Made by a program: the position numbers and the translations under genes. DNA of 39,183 nucleotides, taken from assembly GCA_947591245.1 (NCBI GenBank), contig CANQCY010000018.1, positions 1 to 39,183 of the forward strand, read 5' to 3'. Of the stretch, positions 17,282-25,537 are shown in pieces (within the stretch, counting starts at the first letter, position 1; the number at the start of each line of letters is the position of its first letter). This DNA is from an uncultured Lachnospiraceae bacterium (GTDB lineage Bacteria; Bacillota; Clostridia; Lachnospirales; Lachnospiraceae). Below the pieces are notes generated by a model. It saw only the letters and a list, made by a program, of their open reading frames with translations, searched no databases and was not told where the DNA came from.

Positions 17282-18694
17282 ATGATTTTTTCAACATACC
17301 AATTTACCTTGATCTTTTTGCCAATCACATTTGCCGGGTACTTCATTTTGCACCGCCTGAAATACACGAGTCTGGCTAAAATATGGCTTGTACTGGCATC
17401 TTTTTATTTCTATGCGGCAGGAAGCCCCGATTTCTTCCCGTTCTTTCTCGGAAGCGTCGTCGGAAACTATGTCGTAGGAAATACCCTGAGCAAGCTTCAG
17501 GGACAAGAACACCGGATCGAGCGCGGTCTTCTTCTGACCGCAGGCGTTCTGGCAAATGTCGGGCTTCTCGGCTACTATAAATACACAGATTTCTTTATCA
17601 GCAATGTAAACTTTATCGCCGGAACGCACATACCGCTCCAGCATATTATACTGCCGATCGGTATCTCCTTTTTCACGTTCCAGCTTATCGCCTTTCTCGT
17701 GGATTCTTTCCGTGGGGAAACGAAAACTTATGACGTGCTGGACTACTTGCTGTTTATCACCTTTTTCCCGCAGCTCATCGTGGGGCCGATCATTCACCAC
17801 GCAGAGGTCGTTCCGCAGTTTGAAGACGAAAAGAATCACCGGCTTATTTATGAAAATGTAGCGAAAGGGCTTTTCATTTTCTCGATCGGCTGCGCAAAGA
17901 AAATGATGATCGCAGATCCCCTGACAACTGACGCGCAGGGCTTTTTCGATCATGTGACGGACAATCTTCCGATGATACAGTCATGGTTCCACTCCATTGA
18001 GTATACGGTGTCTTATTACTTTGACCTGTCCGGATATGCCGATATGGCGATCGGACTGGGCTGGATGTTTAATATTAAAATCCCGCAGAATTTCAATTCA
18101 CCTTACAAGGCAAAGGATTTCCAGGAATACTGGCAGAGATGGCACATGACGCTTTCGCGCTTTCTCGGTTCCTACATTTTCCGAAATGTATACCGGAGGG
18201 GCGTGAGTTACCGGAATTATTATGTCGCGACAATGTGTACATTTTTTGTATCCGGTTTCTGGCATGGCGCCGGGTGGACCTTCGTCGTATGGGGACTCGT
18301 AAACGGCATTCTGGTCTGCATCGCTTCTTATCGAAATAAAAAAGGCATGAATACTCCCGTATGGCTCGGCGTTCCGCTCACCTTTTTACTGGCAGTTCTG
18401 ACGCGTATTCTCTTTGTGTCCGATACGTTCGCAAATGCGGCAAATGTGTTCAAGGGACTGGTAAATGTGTCTACGCTCCACCTCTCCACCTTGAAAACGG
18501 TTTTGGCGAACAACTGGGACATGTGGCTTCTCACACTGTTCGGCCTCGCCATCTGCTGGTTCTGCCCGACCACGCTGAAACTATCCGAGAAATTTAAACC
18601 AAATTGGAAGCATCTGCTGTATGCGGCAGCGCTGCTGATCATCTGTATCCTGAATATGGACAAGGTTGTTCAGTTCCTCTATTTCCAATTTTAA
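17282..18694 (+). CDS. MBOAT-family membrane O-acyltransferase (AlgI/DltB/PatA-like)
   Basis: A 470-residue multi-pass protein that in known systems passes acyl groups from a cytoplasmic donor across the membrane to an extracellular partner for glycan O-acylation. The start FSTYQFTLIFLPITFAGYF is typical of AlgI-like proteins. The conserved PQLIVGPIIHHAEVVPQF, YWQRWHMTLSRFLGSYIF (His 288) and the catalytic FVSGFWHGAGWTFVVWG (His 328) are all present. AAGGAG lies 6-7 nt before the ATG, 36 nt after the carboxyltransferase stop. The two SGNH-like genes downstream are the expected partner type. The substrate is probably the wall glycan made by the divergent operon (inference). Confidence 0.93.
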   Translation: MIFSTYQFTLIFLPITFAGYFILHRLKYTSLAKIWLVLASFYFYAAGSPDFFPFFLGSVVGNYVVGNTLSKLQGQEHRIERGLLLTAGVLANVGLLGYYKYTDFFISNVNFIAGTHIPLQHIILPIGISFFTFQLIAFLVDSFRGETKTYDVLDYLLFITFFPQLIVGPIIHHAEVVPQFEDEKNHRLIYENVAKGLFIFSIGCAKKMMIADPLTTDAQGFFDHVTDNLPMIQSWFHSIEYTVSYYFDLSGYADMAIGLGWMFNIKIPQNFNSPYKAKDFQEYWQRWHMTLSRFLGSYIFRNVYRRGVSYRNYYVATMCTFFVSGFWHGAGWTFVVWGLVNGILVCIASYRNKKGMNTPVWLGVPLTFLLAVLTRILFVSDTFANAANVFKGLVNVSTLHLSTLKTVLANNWDMWLLTLFGLAICWFCPTTLKLSEKFKPNWKHLLYAAALLIICILNMDKVVQFLYFQF

Positions 18695-18711
18695 AAGAAA
18701 GGATTCTTGTG

Positions 18712-19890
18712 ATGAATGCGAAAAAATGGACGATCGGATTTGTAAGCCTTATTCTCCTATGCCTGCTTTTCATCGCCGGCAGCAATTACTTCATTGATCC
18801 CTACGGCTATTTCAGCGCGCAAAAAGGGGAAAATTACACGATGGATGAAGATGATTATTTAAGGGAACAAAAAGCGGAGCATATTAAATATCACGGCGGC
18901 GAATATGACGCCTTTCTGGTCGGCGGTTCCAAGGCGGGCGCGATACGCTGCGACAAGCTTTCTGATATTGACGGCTACAAATATTACAACTGCTGGCTTC
19001 TGTCGGGAAACTTCGAGGATTACTACAATTACTCAAAATTTATTATTGAAACCGCGCATCCGAAAAAGATCCTGCTTCACATCTCGACGTCAGAGATCGC
19101 GCAGTTTGACCGTGAAGCCAAGGGCGATATTTACGAAATCCCCGCCGTAATGAGCGGAGAGTCAAAAACGTCGGAGGTTTTTAAATTTTTATTCAAAAAC
19201 CTCTCGGTAAGCTATGATACGATCACAAGCAAAGAGGCCCGCTATCCGGTCACACAATCCGGAGAACGGAATCTGCAGAAATATTATAACTATTATGAAG
19301 GACATCGGGATAGGGATGAATATTACAACTATCTTATGAAAGAAATGGTAGATCCCTACCTTCCGCGCCTGATCAAAGGCACGAAAGACAAGACGAGCCT
19401 CGTAAACAGCAATATGGATTATTTGAAGCAGATCAAAAAACTATGCGACAAAAATGACGTTGAGCTTCAGGTCTTTCTGGGAAGCCTTTTCATAGGAGAA
19501 ATGGTAGGCTATGAAGGAAACAGCTTCTACAGCTGGCTGTCGCAGATGGTCGACGTCACCGGCGGGCTGTGGTGCTTTAACAACTACAACGATCTGGTCT
19601 ACAACCCATTCAATTATTATAATGCGAGACATTACTATTATGAAATGGGCGATCTTATGATCGACCGCATGAGCGGCAAGGATTCAGGACATGACGATTT
19701 CGGCATATACCTGACCAACGATAATATCGCAGAAGAAATCGCCCGACGCAAAAAAGAGACCGGCAAAATCCGCGAATATTACAAAAAGACGGGTACGATT
19801 CCCCTCTCCAACTACGAAGATGCGACAAACATCACAAAAGACTTAAAATACTGGGACGGAAATCGGAAAATCACAATGGGGATTAAATGA
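18712..19890 (+). CDS. SGNH/DltD-AlgX-like secreted acyltransferase partner, copy 1 (Asn in place of catalytic Asp)
   Basis: A 392-residue membrane-anchored protein with one N-terminal hydrophobic helix (residues about 8-26), after which an extracellular domain begins with NYFIDPYGYF. The SGNH block I is VGGSKAG with candidate nucleophile Ser73. Near the C-terminus NARHYYYEMGDLM aligns with the D-x-x-H box, giving His307 but Asn304 where copy 2 has Asp. Proteins of this kind work with MBOAT transporters to place acyl groups on glycans. The ATG has AAAGGA 8 nt upstream and lies 17 nt after the MBOAT stop. It matches copy 2 along nearly its whole length without gaps up to the D-x-x-H box. Confidence 0.8.
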   Translation: MNAKKWTIGFVSLILLCLLFIAGSNYFIDPYGYFSAQKGENYTMDEDDYLREQKAEHIKYHGGEYDAFLVGGSKAGAIRCDKLSDIDGYKYYNCWLLSGNFEDYYNYSKFIIETAHPKKILLHISTSEIAQFDREAKGDIYEIPAVMSGESKTSEVFKFLFKNLSVSYDTITSKEARYPVTQSGERNLQKYYNYYEGHRDRDEYYNYLMKEMVDPYLPRLIKGTKDKTSLVNSNMDYLKQIKKLCDKNDVELQVFLGSLFIGEMVGYEGNSFYSWLSQMVDVTGGLWCFNNYNDLVYNPFNYYNARHYYYEMGDLMIDRMSGKDSGHDDFGIYLTNDNIAEEIARRKKETGKIREYYKKTGTIPLSNYEDATNITKDLKYWDGNRKITMGIK

Positions 19891-19917
19891 GTTCCTTAAG
19901 AAAGGTATGATAAATAT

Positions 19918-21057
19918 ATGAGTCCAAAAAAATGGTTTATTTCCTTTTTGTGCCTGATTATTGCAACACTGCTTGTTATCTCTGGCACCAATTACTTCGT
20001 AGATCCGTACGGATACTTCAGAAGTCAAAGCGGCGACTGCTATGATCTGGATGAAAATGATTATCTGCGCGAGCAGAAAGCGCAGCACATAAAACATTTT
20101 TCCGACAACTACGACGCTTATCTGATCGGCGGCTCCAAAGCGGGAGCGCTCCGCACGGAGAAACTTAGCGAGCTGGACGGTTACCGCTATTATAACTGCT
20201 GGGTTATGTCCGGAAACTTTGAGGACTACGAAGCATATACGAAATACATCGTAGAGAATACAAACGCAAAAAAAGTGCTGCTTCAGATCTCCACCTCGGA
20301 AATCAAGCAGTTCGGACGCGAATCGCGGGGCGCCGTTTACAAGACTCCGGCTATGCTCTCGGGCGAATCCAAGGCTTCGGAATACATCTCGTTTCTCTTC
20401 AAAAACCTGAAACTTTCCGTAGACGAGCTGACGGATGATTCCACGAAGTATCCGTGCCTGAAAACCGGCGAGCGGAATCTCACGAAATATTATGACTACT
20501 TCAATAAAACAAAAGGTACTGAAGAGTACTACAATTTTTTGATGAAGAAAAAGGTAGACCGCTTTTATAAAACGCTGAAAAAGGGCGCTCCTGATAAATC
20601 TGCCGTAACACGCCAATGCATCGACTCGCTCAAGCGGATGAAAAAGCTCTGCGACAAACACGGAGTTGAATTTCAGGTGTTCTTCGGCTCATTATTCGCC
20701 GGACAGATGATCGCTTACGAGGGAGAAAGCTTTTACAATTTCCTGGAACAGGTCGTACAGGTGGCCGGAGACGTATGGTGTTTCAACACATTCAACGATG
20801 TGGCGTTAAATCCTTACAACTACTATGACATTGCCCACTATTATTATGAAATCGGCGACCTGATGATTGACACGATGAAGGGCATGCCTTGCAAATATGA
20901 CAATTTCGGCATTCTCCTCACCGAGGATAATGTCAGGGAAGAAATTGCAAATCGCCGGAAATGTATAGAAGAATGGAGAAAATACTACCTTGAACACGGT
21001 ACTCTCCCTTTCCAGGGTATCGAGGATGACAGCCTCGTTCCGAAAATATATGGCTGA
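19918..21057 (+). CDS. SGNH/DltD-AlgX-like secreted acyltransferase partner, copy 2
   Basis: A 379-residue paralogue of the preceding gene with the same layout: N-terminal membrane anchor, NYFVDPYGYF, DYLREQKAQHIKH, IGGSKAG with Ser73, ISTSEI, and FLFKNL. Here the C-terminal box is DIAHYYYEIGDLM, so the candidate dyad Asp304-His307 is complete. The tandem order, the equal spacing of the catalytic box and the matching motifs point to gene duplication followed by divergence. It lies 27 nt after copy 1 with AAGAAAGG before the ATG. It is probably the active transferase of the pair (inference). Confidence 0.82.
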   Translation: MSPKKWFISFLCLIIATLLVISGTNYFVDPYGYFRSQSGDCYDLDENDYLREQKAQHIKHFSDNYDAYLIGGSKAGALRTEKLSELDGYRYYNCWVMSGNFEDYEAYTKYIVENTNAKKVLLQISTSEIKQFGRESRGAVYKTPAMLSGESKASEYISFLFKNLKLSVDELTDDSTKYPCLKTGERNLTKYYDYFNKTKGTEEYYNFLMKKKVDRFYKTLKKGAPDKSAVTRQCIDSLKRMKKLCDKHGVEFQVFFGSLFAGQMIAYEGESFYNFLEQVVQVAGDVWCFNTFNDVALNPYNYYDIAHYYYEIGDLMIDTMKGMPCKYDNFGILLTEDNVREEIANRRKCIEEWRKYYLEHGTLPFQGIEDDSLVPKIYG

Positions 21058-21111
21058 CATCATTTCTTTGTACCGACATAGGGTTATTCATTTCAGATCG
21101 GAGAACAGCTT

Positions 21112-22251
21112 ATGAAACAAAAAAGACTTATCATGCCGCTGCTTCTATTGTGTTCTGCTCTGCTGGCAGGCGGCTGCGGCGCCGGCAGCGGTAACAGCGA
21201 CGCCGGCTCTGGCGGCGGCAGCAGCGGCGCCGGGACGGAAAAGTTTACTGCGAACGGCATTCAGAGTTCCGAGACGGCGAAAGACATTGACAACGCCGCT
21301 TTCGGCGTCGGGGATGAAACCACAGACAAAGCGGATTCAGAGGCAGATTCCGCGTCGGATTCAGAGGCGGATTCAGAGACGGATCTTAAAACCGCTGAAA
21401 ACACAAACGCTTCATCTGACATGAATACGGAGATGCTTGTCTATACCTGCACTCTCTCCGTTGACACATTGGATTACGACCAGTCTGTCGCCACATTCAA
21501 AACTATGCTCTCTGCCGCCGGCGGATTCATAGAGAGCGAAAATTATTCCGACGGCCGCTCATCTACATCTTACTACATAGAGGACTATGAAAAAGAGAAG
21601 CTGTACCGGGCTACCGTGCGTATTCCGCACGATAAATATGACGATTTTCTAAACGGCGCGGATCAGCTCGGAGACGTTCGTTCCAAAACCGCTAACGTTC
21701 AAAACGTCGGGCAGGAATACAGCGATCTCAACACCTCGCTGCAGATCTATGAGGCGAAAGAAAAGCGGTACATCAACATGCTTTCCACGATTACGGATGA
21801 CGAGCAGGCGTTCCGTGTGGAAAAAGAATTGACTGAACTTCAGGTAAAAATCGCCTCCATTAAGACGCGAATGAACGAAATCCATGAAGACGTTGCCTAC
21901 TCTACCATTGAAGCGCAAATAAGAGAAGTCAAAAAATACGAGCAAGAAAGGATGCCTGAAAAGACGGATACTTTCCCGCAGCGCCTCAAAAACACCCTGA
22001 AAGATACGTGGAAATACTTTCTGATATTTATGGAAGGGCTTCTGTTCTTTGTCATACGGATATTCCCGTATGCCCTGATCGCCAGTGCGATCCTTCTTAT
22101 TATCCTGCGGTATCGCAAGAAACGGAAAAGGAATATTGCTGCGGATCGATTTCCGAAACCGGATTTTCCAAAGCCGGATTTTGCAGAACCGGATTTTGCA
22201 GAACCGGAAACGGATGATAATGATACCCCTGAAGAAGGGGAAGACGAATGA
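21112..22251 (+). CDS. DUF4349 lipoprotein with C-terminal membrane helix
   Basis: A 379-residue predicted lipoprotein: a basic start, hydrophobic segment and LLAGGC lipobox (Cys about 22). A low-complexity Gly/Ser then Asp/Ser-rich region runs to about residue 105. A DUF4349 domain follows, with LVYTCTLSVDT, a Gly-rich GGFIESENYSDG, YRATVRIPHDKYDDFLN, and a coiled-coil part TELQVKIASIKTRMNEIHEDVAYSTIEAQ. One membrane helix lies at about 302-332 and is followed by RYRKKRKR. The cytoplasmic tail has short KPDF/EPDF repeats. The function is unknown; related proteins are cell-envelope proteins. GGAGA precedes the ATG, and the gene is 54 nt after SGNH copy 2, so it is probably part of the same transcript. 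Confidence 0.85.
   Translation: MKQKRLIMPLLLLCSALLAGGCGAGSGNSDAGSGGGSSGAGTEKFTANGIQSSETAKDIDNAAFGVGDETTDKADSEADSASDSEADSETDLKTAENTNASSDMNTEMLVYTCTLSVDTLDYDQSVATFKTMLSAAGGFIESENYSDGRSSTSYYIEDYEKEKLYRATVRIPHDKYDDFLNGADQLGDVRSKTANVQNVGQEYSDLNTSLQIYEAKEKRYINMLSTITDDEQAFRVEKELTELQVKIASIKTRMNEIHEDVAYSTIEAQIREVKKYEQERMPEKTDTFPQRLKNTLKDTWKYFLIFMEGLLFFVIRIFPYALIASAILLIILRYRKKRKRNIAADRFPKPDFPKPDFAEPDFAEPETDDNDTPEEGEDE
22159..22203 (+). repeat. Three tandem 15-bp units in the lipoprotein tail
   Basis: Units ccggattttccaaag, ccggattttgcagaa and ccggattttgcagaa encode five-residue PDF-containing repeats. A fourth, partial unit follows. Unit number could vary between strains. Confidence 0.75.
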
Positions 22252-22290
22252 CTATGGCATTTTGCTCTGCAAGAGCGGGCTTTCTATCAA

Positions 22291-22326
22291 AAAAATCAGC
22301 GCGGCGTCTGCGCCGCGCTGATTTTT
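22291..22326. terminator. Strong bidirectional intrinsic terminator
   Basis: A perfect 16-bp stem (aaaaatcagcgcggcg with its complement) around TCTG, with A-run and T-run flanks. It ends both the plus-strand acylation/lipoprotein unit and the minus-strand glycosidase gene. Confidence 0.93.
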
Positions 22327-22359
22327 CTTTTTCTCATTGATATTCAAACACCGCTTCCC

Positions 22360-25300
22360 TTATCGGGAAATCTTCACTTTCTTCACCTTTGAATATGTGC
22401 TGTAAACCACCTTGCCTTTCACTTTCCCCTGGCAGCGGATCCGATAACAGTACTGTTTCCCTTTCTTTACCGTTTTATCAACCCAAGATGTTTTCTTTGC
22501 CCCGGATATCTTTTTCACGGTCTTAAATTTTCCCTTTTTTCCTACCGCCCGCTGAATAATATAACTCTTTGCCGTTTTCACTTTTTTCCATGAAACGAGC
22601 ACGCCTTTTTTTTGTACTTTTGGCTTCTTTAATACCGGCGTTTTCAGTATCAGCGTATTATTGCCATTCACACCCGGCGATGGCGGCTGAACGGCCGGAG
22701 TGATTTCCGACGGCGGTACCGCCCCGCTTCCCGGCGTATCGCTGGCAGCCGGAAGCTGTTCGGATGGCATCGGCTGGACAGGCGTTTCGGTCGGCGTTGC
22801 AATCGGCGGTTCCTCCTTAGGAAGCTCCGGCATCGGCTGTCCCAGAGGTAGAATCGCATCCAAAACAAACTTACCGGATTTCACCGTAACCGTGACCTCG
22901 TGTTCCTTTTCTTCCAATCCATAATACAGATACGGCGTACCATGATTTGAAGATGCATTCGTCGCCGCTTCTGCACTGATCTCCTCTCCGTCTACCGTGA
23001 CGCCAAGCGCCGCTGTTCCATCATTACTGCCGATCAATGCAAATCCTTTTCCGGTGATCGGAACGGTAAAGGACGCGCCCTCTTCCTGCGTCTCGCTTGT
23101 CGAGCGGTACCAGTCGTTGCTGCTTCCATTACACTTAATATTCCACCCGCCGGAATATGAAACTGCATCGTCCGCATTATCAATTAAGAACCCGGCGTAC
23201 GGAAGCGTATCGATGGAATCGTCATCCTGCGGAAGCTTCTCCACCGCAAGGTTATCAAATTCTGTCCTTTCCCAGTTGCAGAACAGCTTTATACGTCCGA
23301 AATATTCAGGATTGCCGTCCTCATATGATGCGACCTCTTCATCATCCACAAATGCCGTCACCTTTTTCCCGCTTGCAGCAATGGAAAGACGGTATTTTCC
23401 CTCATCTGATGCCTGAACGCTACCGGATTCGAGTACGGAACCGCGTCTCTTAAACTGCCATTTTCCGTCCCTGCTGATCTGCAGGCTGTATCCGCTTCCG
23501 CTATACGACATACCGGTCTGCTGACGAACCACGATACCGGCAGCGCCCGATTCGCCCGGATATACATCAACGCCCGCCTTGTAGTTCATCCAGCGGTAAT
23601 CCCCCACTACCGTATTTGGTTCATTATCCTGCCACTGGCTGATTTTCTTCTCCAGCCCCTGCACAAGCTTTCCATCCTCTACGTAAAAAGCGCCGCTCTG
23701 ATCCACCATATAGCGCGGTTCATTTCCGCGCTCGGCCAGATAATCCTCCGAATAGGATGAATATTCAAAATCGTCACTGTACAAAATATCCCCCGAATAA
23801 TCCAGCTTACTGCCCGACTCATCCGTATCCAGAACGTATTTCGCCGTCTCCTCCGGAAGGCGTTTTGCGTATTCTTCCTGATCCCGGCATTTTAACGAGG
23901 TAACTGTCACGATGGAAAACGGTTTCACCGTTACATCATAGGAACCGTCTTCTGCCTTGATCTCGCCGCCGTATTCCATATAACGGTCTGTCTCGCTCTC
24001 CCATACTTCGAGTGCGGCGTCGGATGCAATATCCATGTTTTCCAGCGTAATCCGGTACTGTAGCGCCTTATCGCTGTTATTGACCAGAATCGTCGAAAAA
24101 TCCTTTTTATCCGGCGACGCTAATGTCATATAGCTCGGATTTCCCTGAGTGTTTGTCAGATGCTCCGTCCCAGTGGAATCATTGCCCGAGGCGGCGTTTA
24201 TATAACGCCAGATGCCCGCTGTATTCGTCTCATTTTCCCATCCTGTCTTTGCAAATTTGCTAAAATGGCTGAGCAGATAGATCGACTCGTCAAAATGAAT
24301 GCTTCCCGCCCACGGCTCTCTGGCGCTCACAAGCTCTTTATGGTCATATTGGGCTCCCTCATAAAAGGAACCGATCGCCGGCTGGAAAATATAATGGGTC
24401 TTTCTGGAATATACCGCGCTCTTTACCATACAGTCGCACATAGCAAGCGGACTCTGATATCCGCCGATCGTACCTGCGCCGTATGATTCCGTTTTGTTTT
24501 TCTGATATCCGGTATAGCTGAAGCTTCCGCATCCTTCGCTGTACCATACCTCTTTATCATCCTCATCCGCCATCCTTACATAATCCGCCGTTGTCTCAGC
24601 CGTACCTGTGCTATAGTGAAATCCGATCGCATCGACGGCGTCGTATACTTCCTTGTCATTGCGCATGGCAGGTACGATATTCAGGCTTATATATTCATCC
24701 GAAGCAACAATTTTCATATTGTGGTACTGCTCCACAGCCTGCTCCGTCATATAATCCGGGAACTCATTGTCAGTCTGCACCCGGTTTCGGAACCACTTGA
24801 TAAAATCGGTATCCGGCACACCCGTTTCATTCTTATCCGGATCGACATAATCCGGCAGATAGCCATATTTCTCATACGCATCCAAAAAGGTCTCCTTATA
24901 CCAGCGGTACATCGCCTCATGGCCTCTGCCCGCCTTGTCGCTGTTCCATGCCTCCTGAACCCACGCCGGCATCTCCCAGCGGAGAACGCTGACTTTAACA
25001 TCCGGATTTATCTTCTTGGCATCCGCCGCCAAAATAAAGCCCGGACTCCTCGATGCGTCCGCCTCTTCATCCTCGGTACGCATCGTACAGGAATCCGCAC
25101 CGGTCGAATTGTTTCCGTCATTCCCCATCTCAACCTTGACATGGTTCATAAGCGGATGTTCTCCGCCAAACATCGTATCCAGCAGCGTCTGGTACGCTTT
25201 CGGCGTCTGGTATTTATAATCCATCAACAAATTACTCGTACTATTGCAGCTAAGTAAACCGAACCCTTTATATGTAAGTCCATTGAGGTTTGACGCCGCC

Positions 25301-25449
25301 CGCTCCACGTCGGTTCCGTCAACTACAATATCGGTGCAATCATCTGCCGCATCCGCCGCAAATGGCTGAGCTGCCAAACTTCCAAAAATCAGGCCGGCTC
25401 CTACTATTCCCGACAAAAAACGCCGGATCATTTTTCCCTTTCTATACAT
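22360..25449 (-). CDS. Secreted GH59-like (galactocerebrosidase-type) glycosidase with C-terminal Fn3-like domain
   Basis: A 1029-residue exported enzyme. A signal peptide (RRFLSGIVGAGLIFGSLAAQPFAADA) precedes a catalytic region of about 500 residues that matches GH59 galactosylceramidase order: YKGFGLLSCNSTSNLLMDY, NHVKVEMGNDGNNSTG, INPDVKVSVLRWEMPAWV, a KNE box (acid/base candidate Glu208), VVDxIG-like VDAIGFHY, and VWYSEG (nucleophile candidate Glu305). Then come a GALC-like lectin/LamG region, a further beta-rich module, a Pro-rich linker and a Lys-rich Fn3-like domain. GH59 enzymes remove galactose from galactolipids or related beta-galactosides; the substrate here is unknown. The start MYRKGK at 25449 is preferred because GGGAGG lies before it, inside a longer frame from 25467. 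Confidence 0.72.
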   Translation of the reverse strand: MYRKGKMIRRFLSGIVGAGLIFGSLAAQPFAADAADDCTDIVVDGTDVERAASNLNGLTYKGFGLLSCNSTSNLLMDYKYQTPKAYQTLLDTMFGGEHPLMNHVKVEMGNDGNNSTGADSCTMRTEDEEADASRSPGFILAADAKKINPDVKVSVLRWEMPAWVQEAWNSDKAGRGHEAMYRWYKETFLDAYEKYGYLPDYVDPDKNETGVPDTDFIKWFRNRVQTDNEFPDYMTEQAVEQYHNMKIVASDEYISLNIVPAMRNDKEVYDAVDAIGFHYSTGTAETTADYVRMADEDDKEVWYSEGCGSFSYTGYQKNKTESYGAGTIGGYQSPLAMCDCMVKSAVYSRKTHYIFQPAIGSFYEGAQYDHKELVSAREPWAGSIHFDESIYLLSHFSKFAKTGWENETNTAGIWRYINAASGNDSTGTEHLTNTQGNPSYMTLASPDKKDFSTILVNNSDKALQYRITLENMDIASDAALEVWESETDRYMEYGGEIKAEDGSYDVTVKPFSIVTVTSLKCRDQEEYAKRLPEETAKYVLDTDESGSKLDYSGDILYSDDFEYSSYSEDYLAERGNEPRYMVDQSGAFYVEDGKLVQGLEKKISQWQDNEPNTVVGDYRWMNYKAGVDVYPGESGAAGIVVRQQTGMSYSGSGYSLQISRDGKWQFKRRGSVLESGSVQASDEGKYRLSIAASGKKVTAFVDDEEVASYEDGNPEYFGRIKLFCNWERTEFDNLAVEKLPQDDDSIDTLPYAGFLIDNADDAVSYSGGWNIKCNGSSNDWYRSTSETQEEGASFTVPITGKGFALIGSNDGTAALGVTVDGEEISAEAATNASSNHGTPYLYYGLEEKEHEVTVTVKSGKFVLDAILPLGQPMPELPKEEPPIATPTETPVQPMPSEQLPAASDTPGSGAVPPSEITPAVQPPSPGVNGNNTLILKTPVLKKPKVQKKGVLVSWKKVKTAKSYIIQRAVGKKGKFKTVKKISGAKKTSWVDKTVKKGKQYCYRIRCQGKVKGKVVYSTYSKVKKVKISR

Positions 25450-25478
25450 AGCATGCTTTCCTCCCATTCATTGGAAAT

Positions 25479-25511
25479 ACCGGAACATCAATTTCTCCAT
25501 GATATTCCGGT
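25479..25511 (-). promoter_or_regulatory. Hairpin between glgP and glycosidase genes
   Basis: Minus-strand arms ACCGGAATATCA and TGATGTTCCGGT pair over 12 positions with one G-T wobble and a 9-nt loop. There is no U-run, so it may stabilise or separate the messages, or be an operator, rather than terminate. Confidence 0.45.
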
Positions 25512-25537
25512 GATTTTAAATAACTTGCGCCACACTC

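Noticed and set aside
22360-25449. LPxTG wall anchor on the glycosidase
   Set aside because: The protein ends in an Fn3-like domain with KKVKISR; there is no LPxTG motif or terminal hydrophobic helix.
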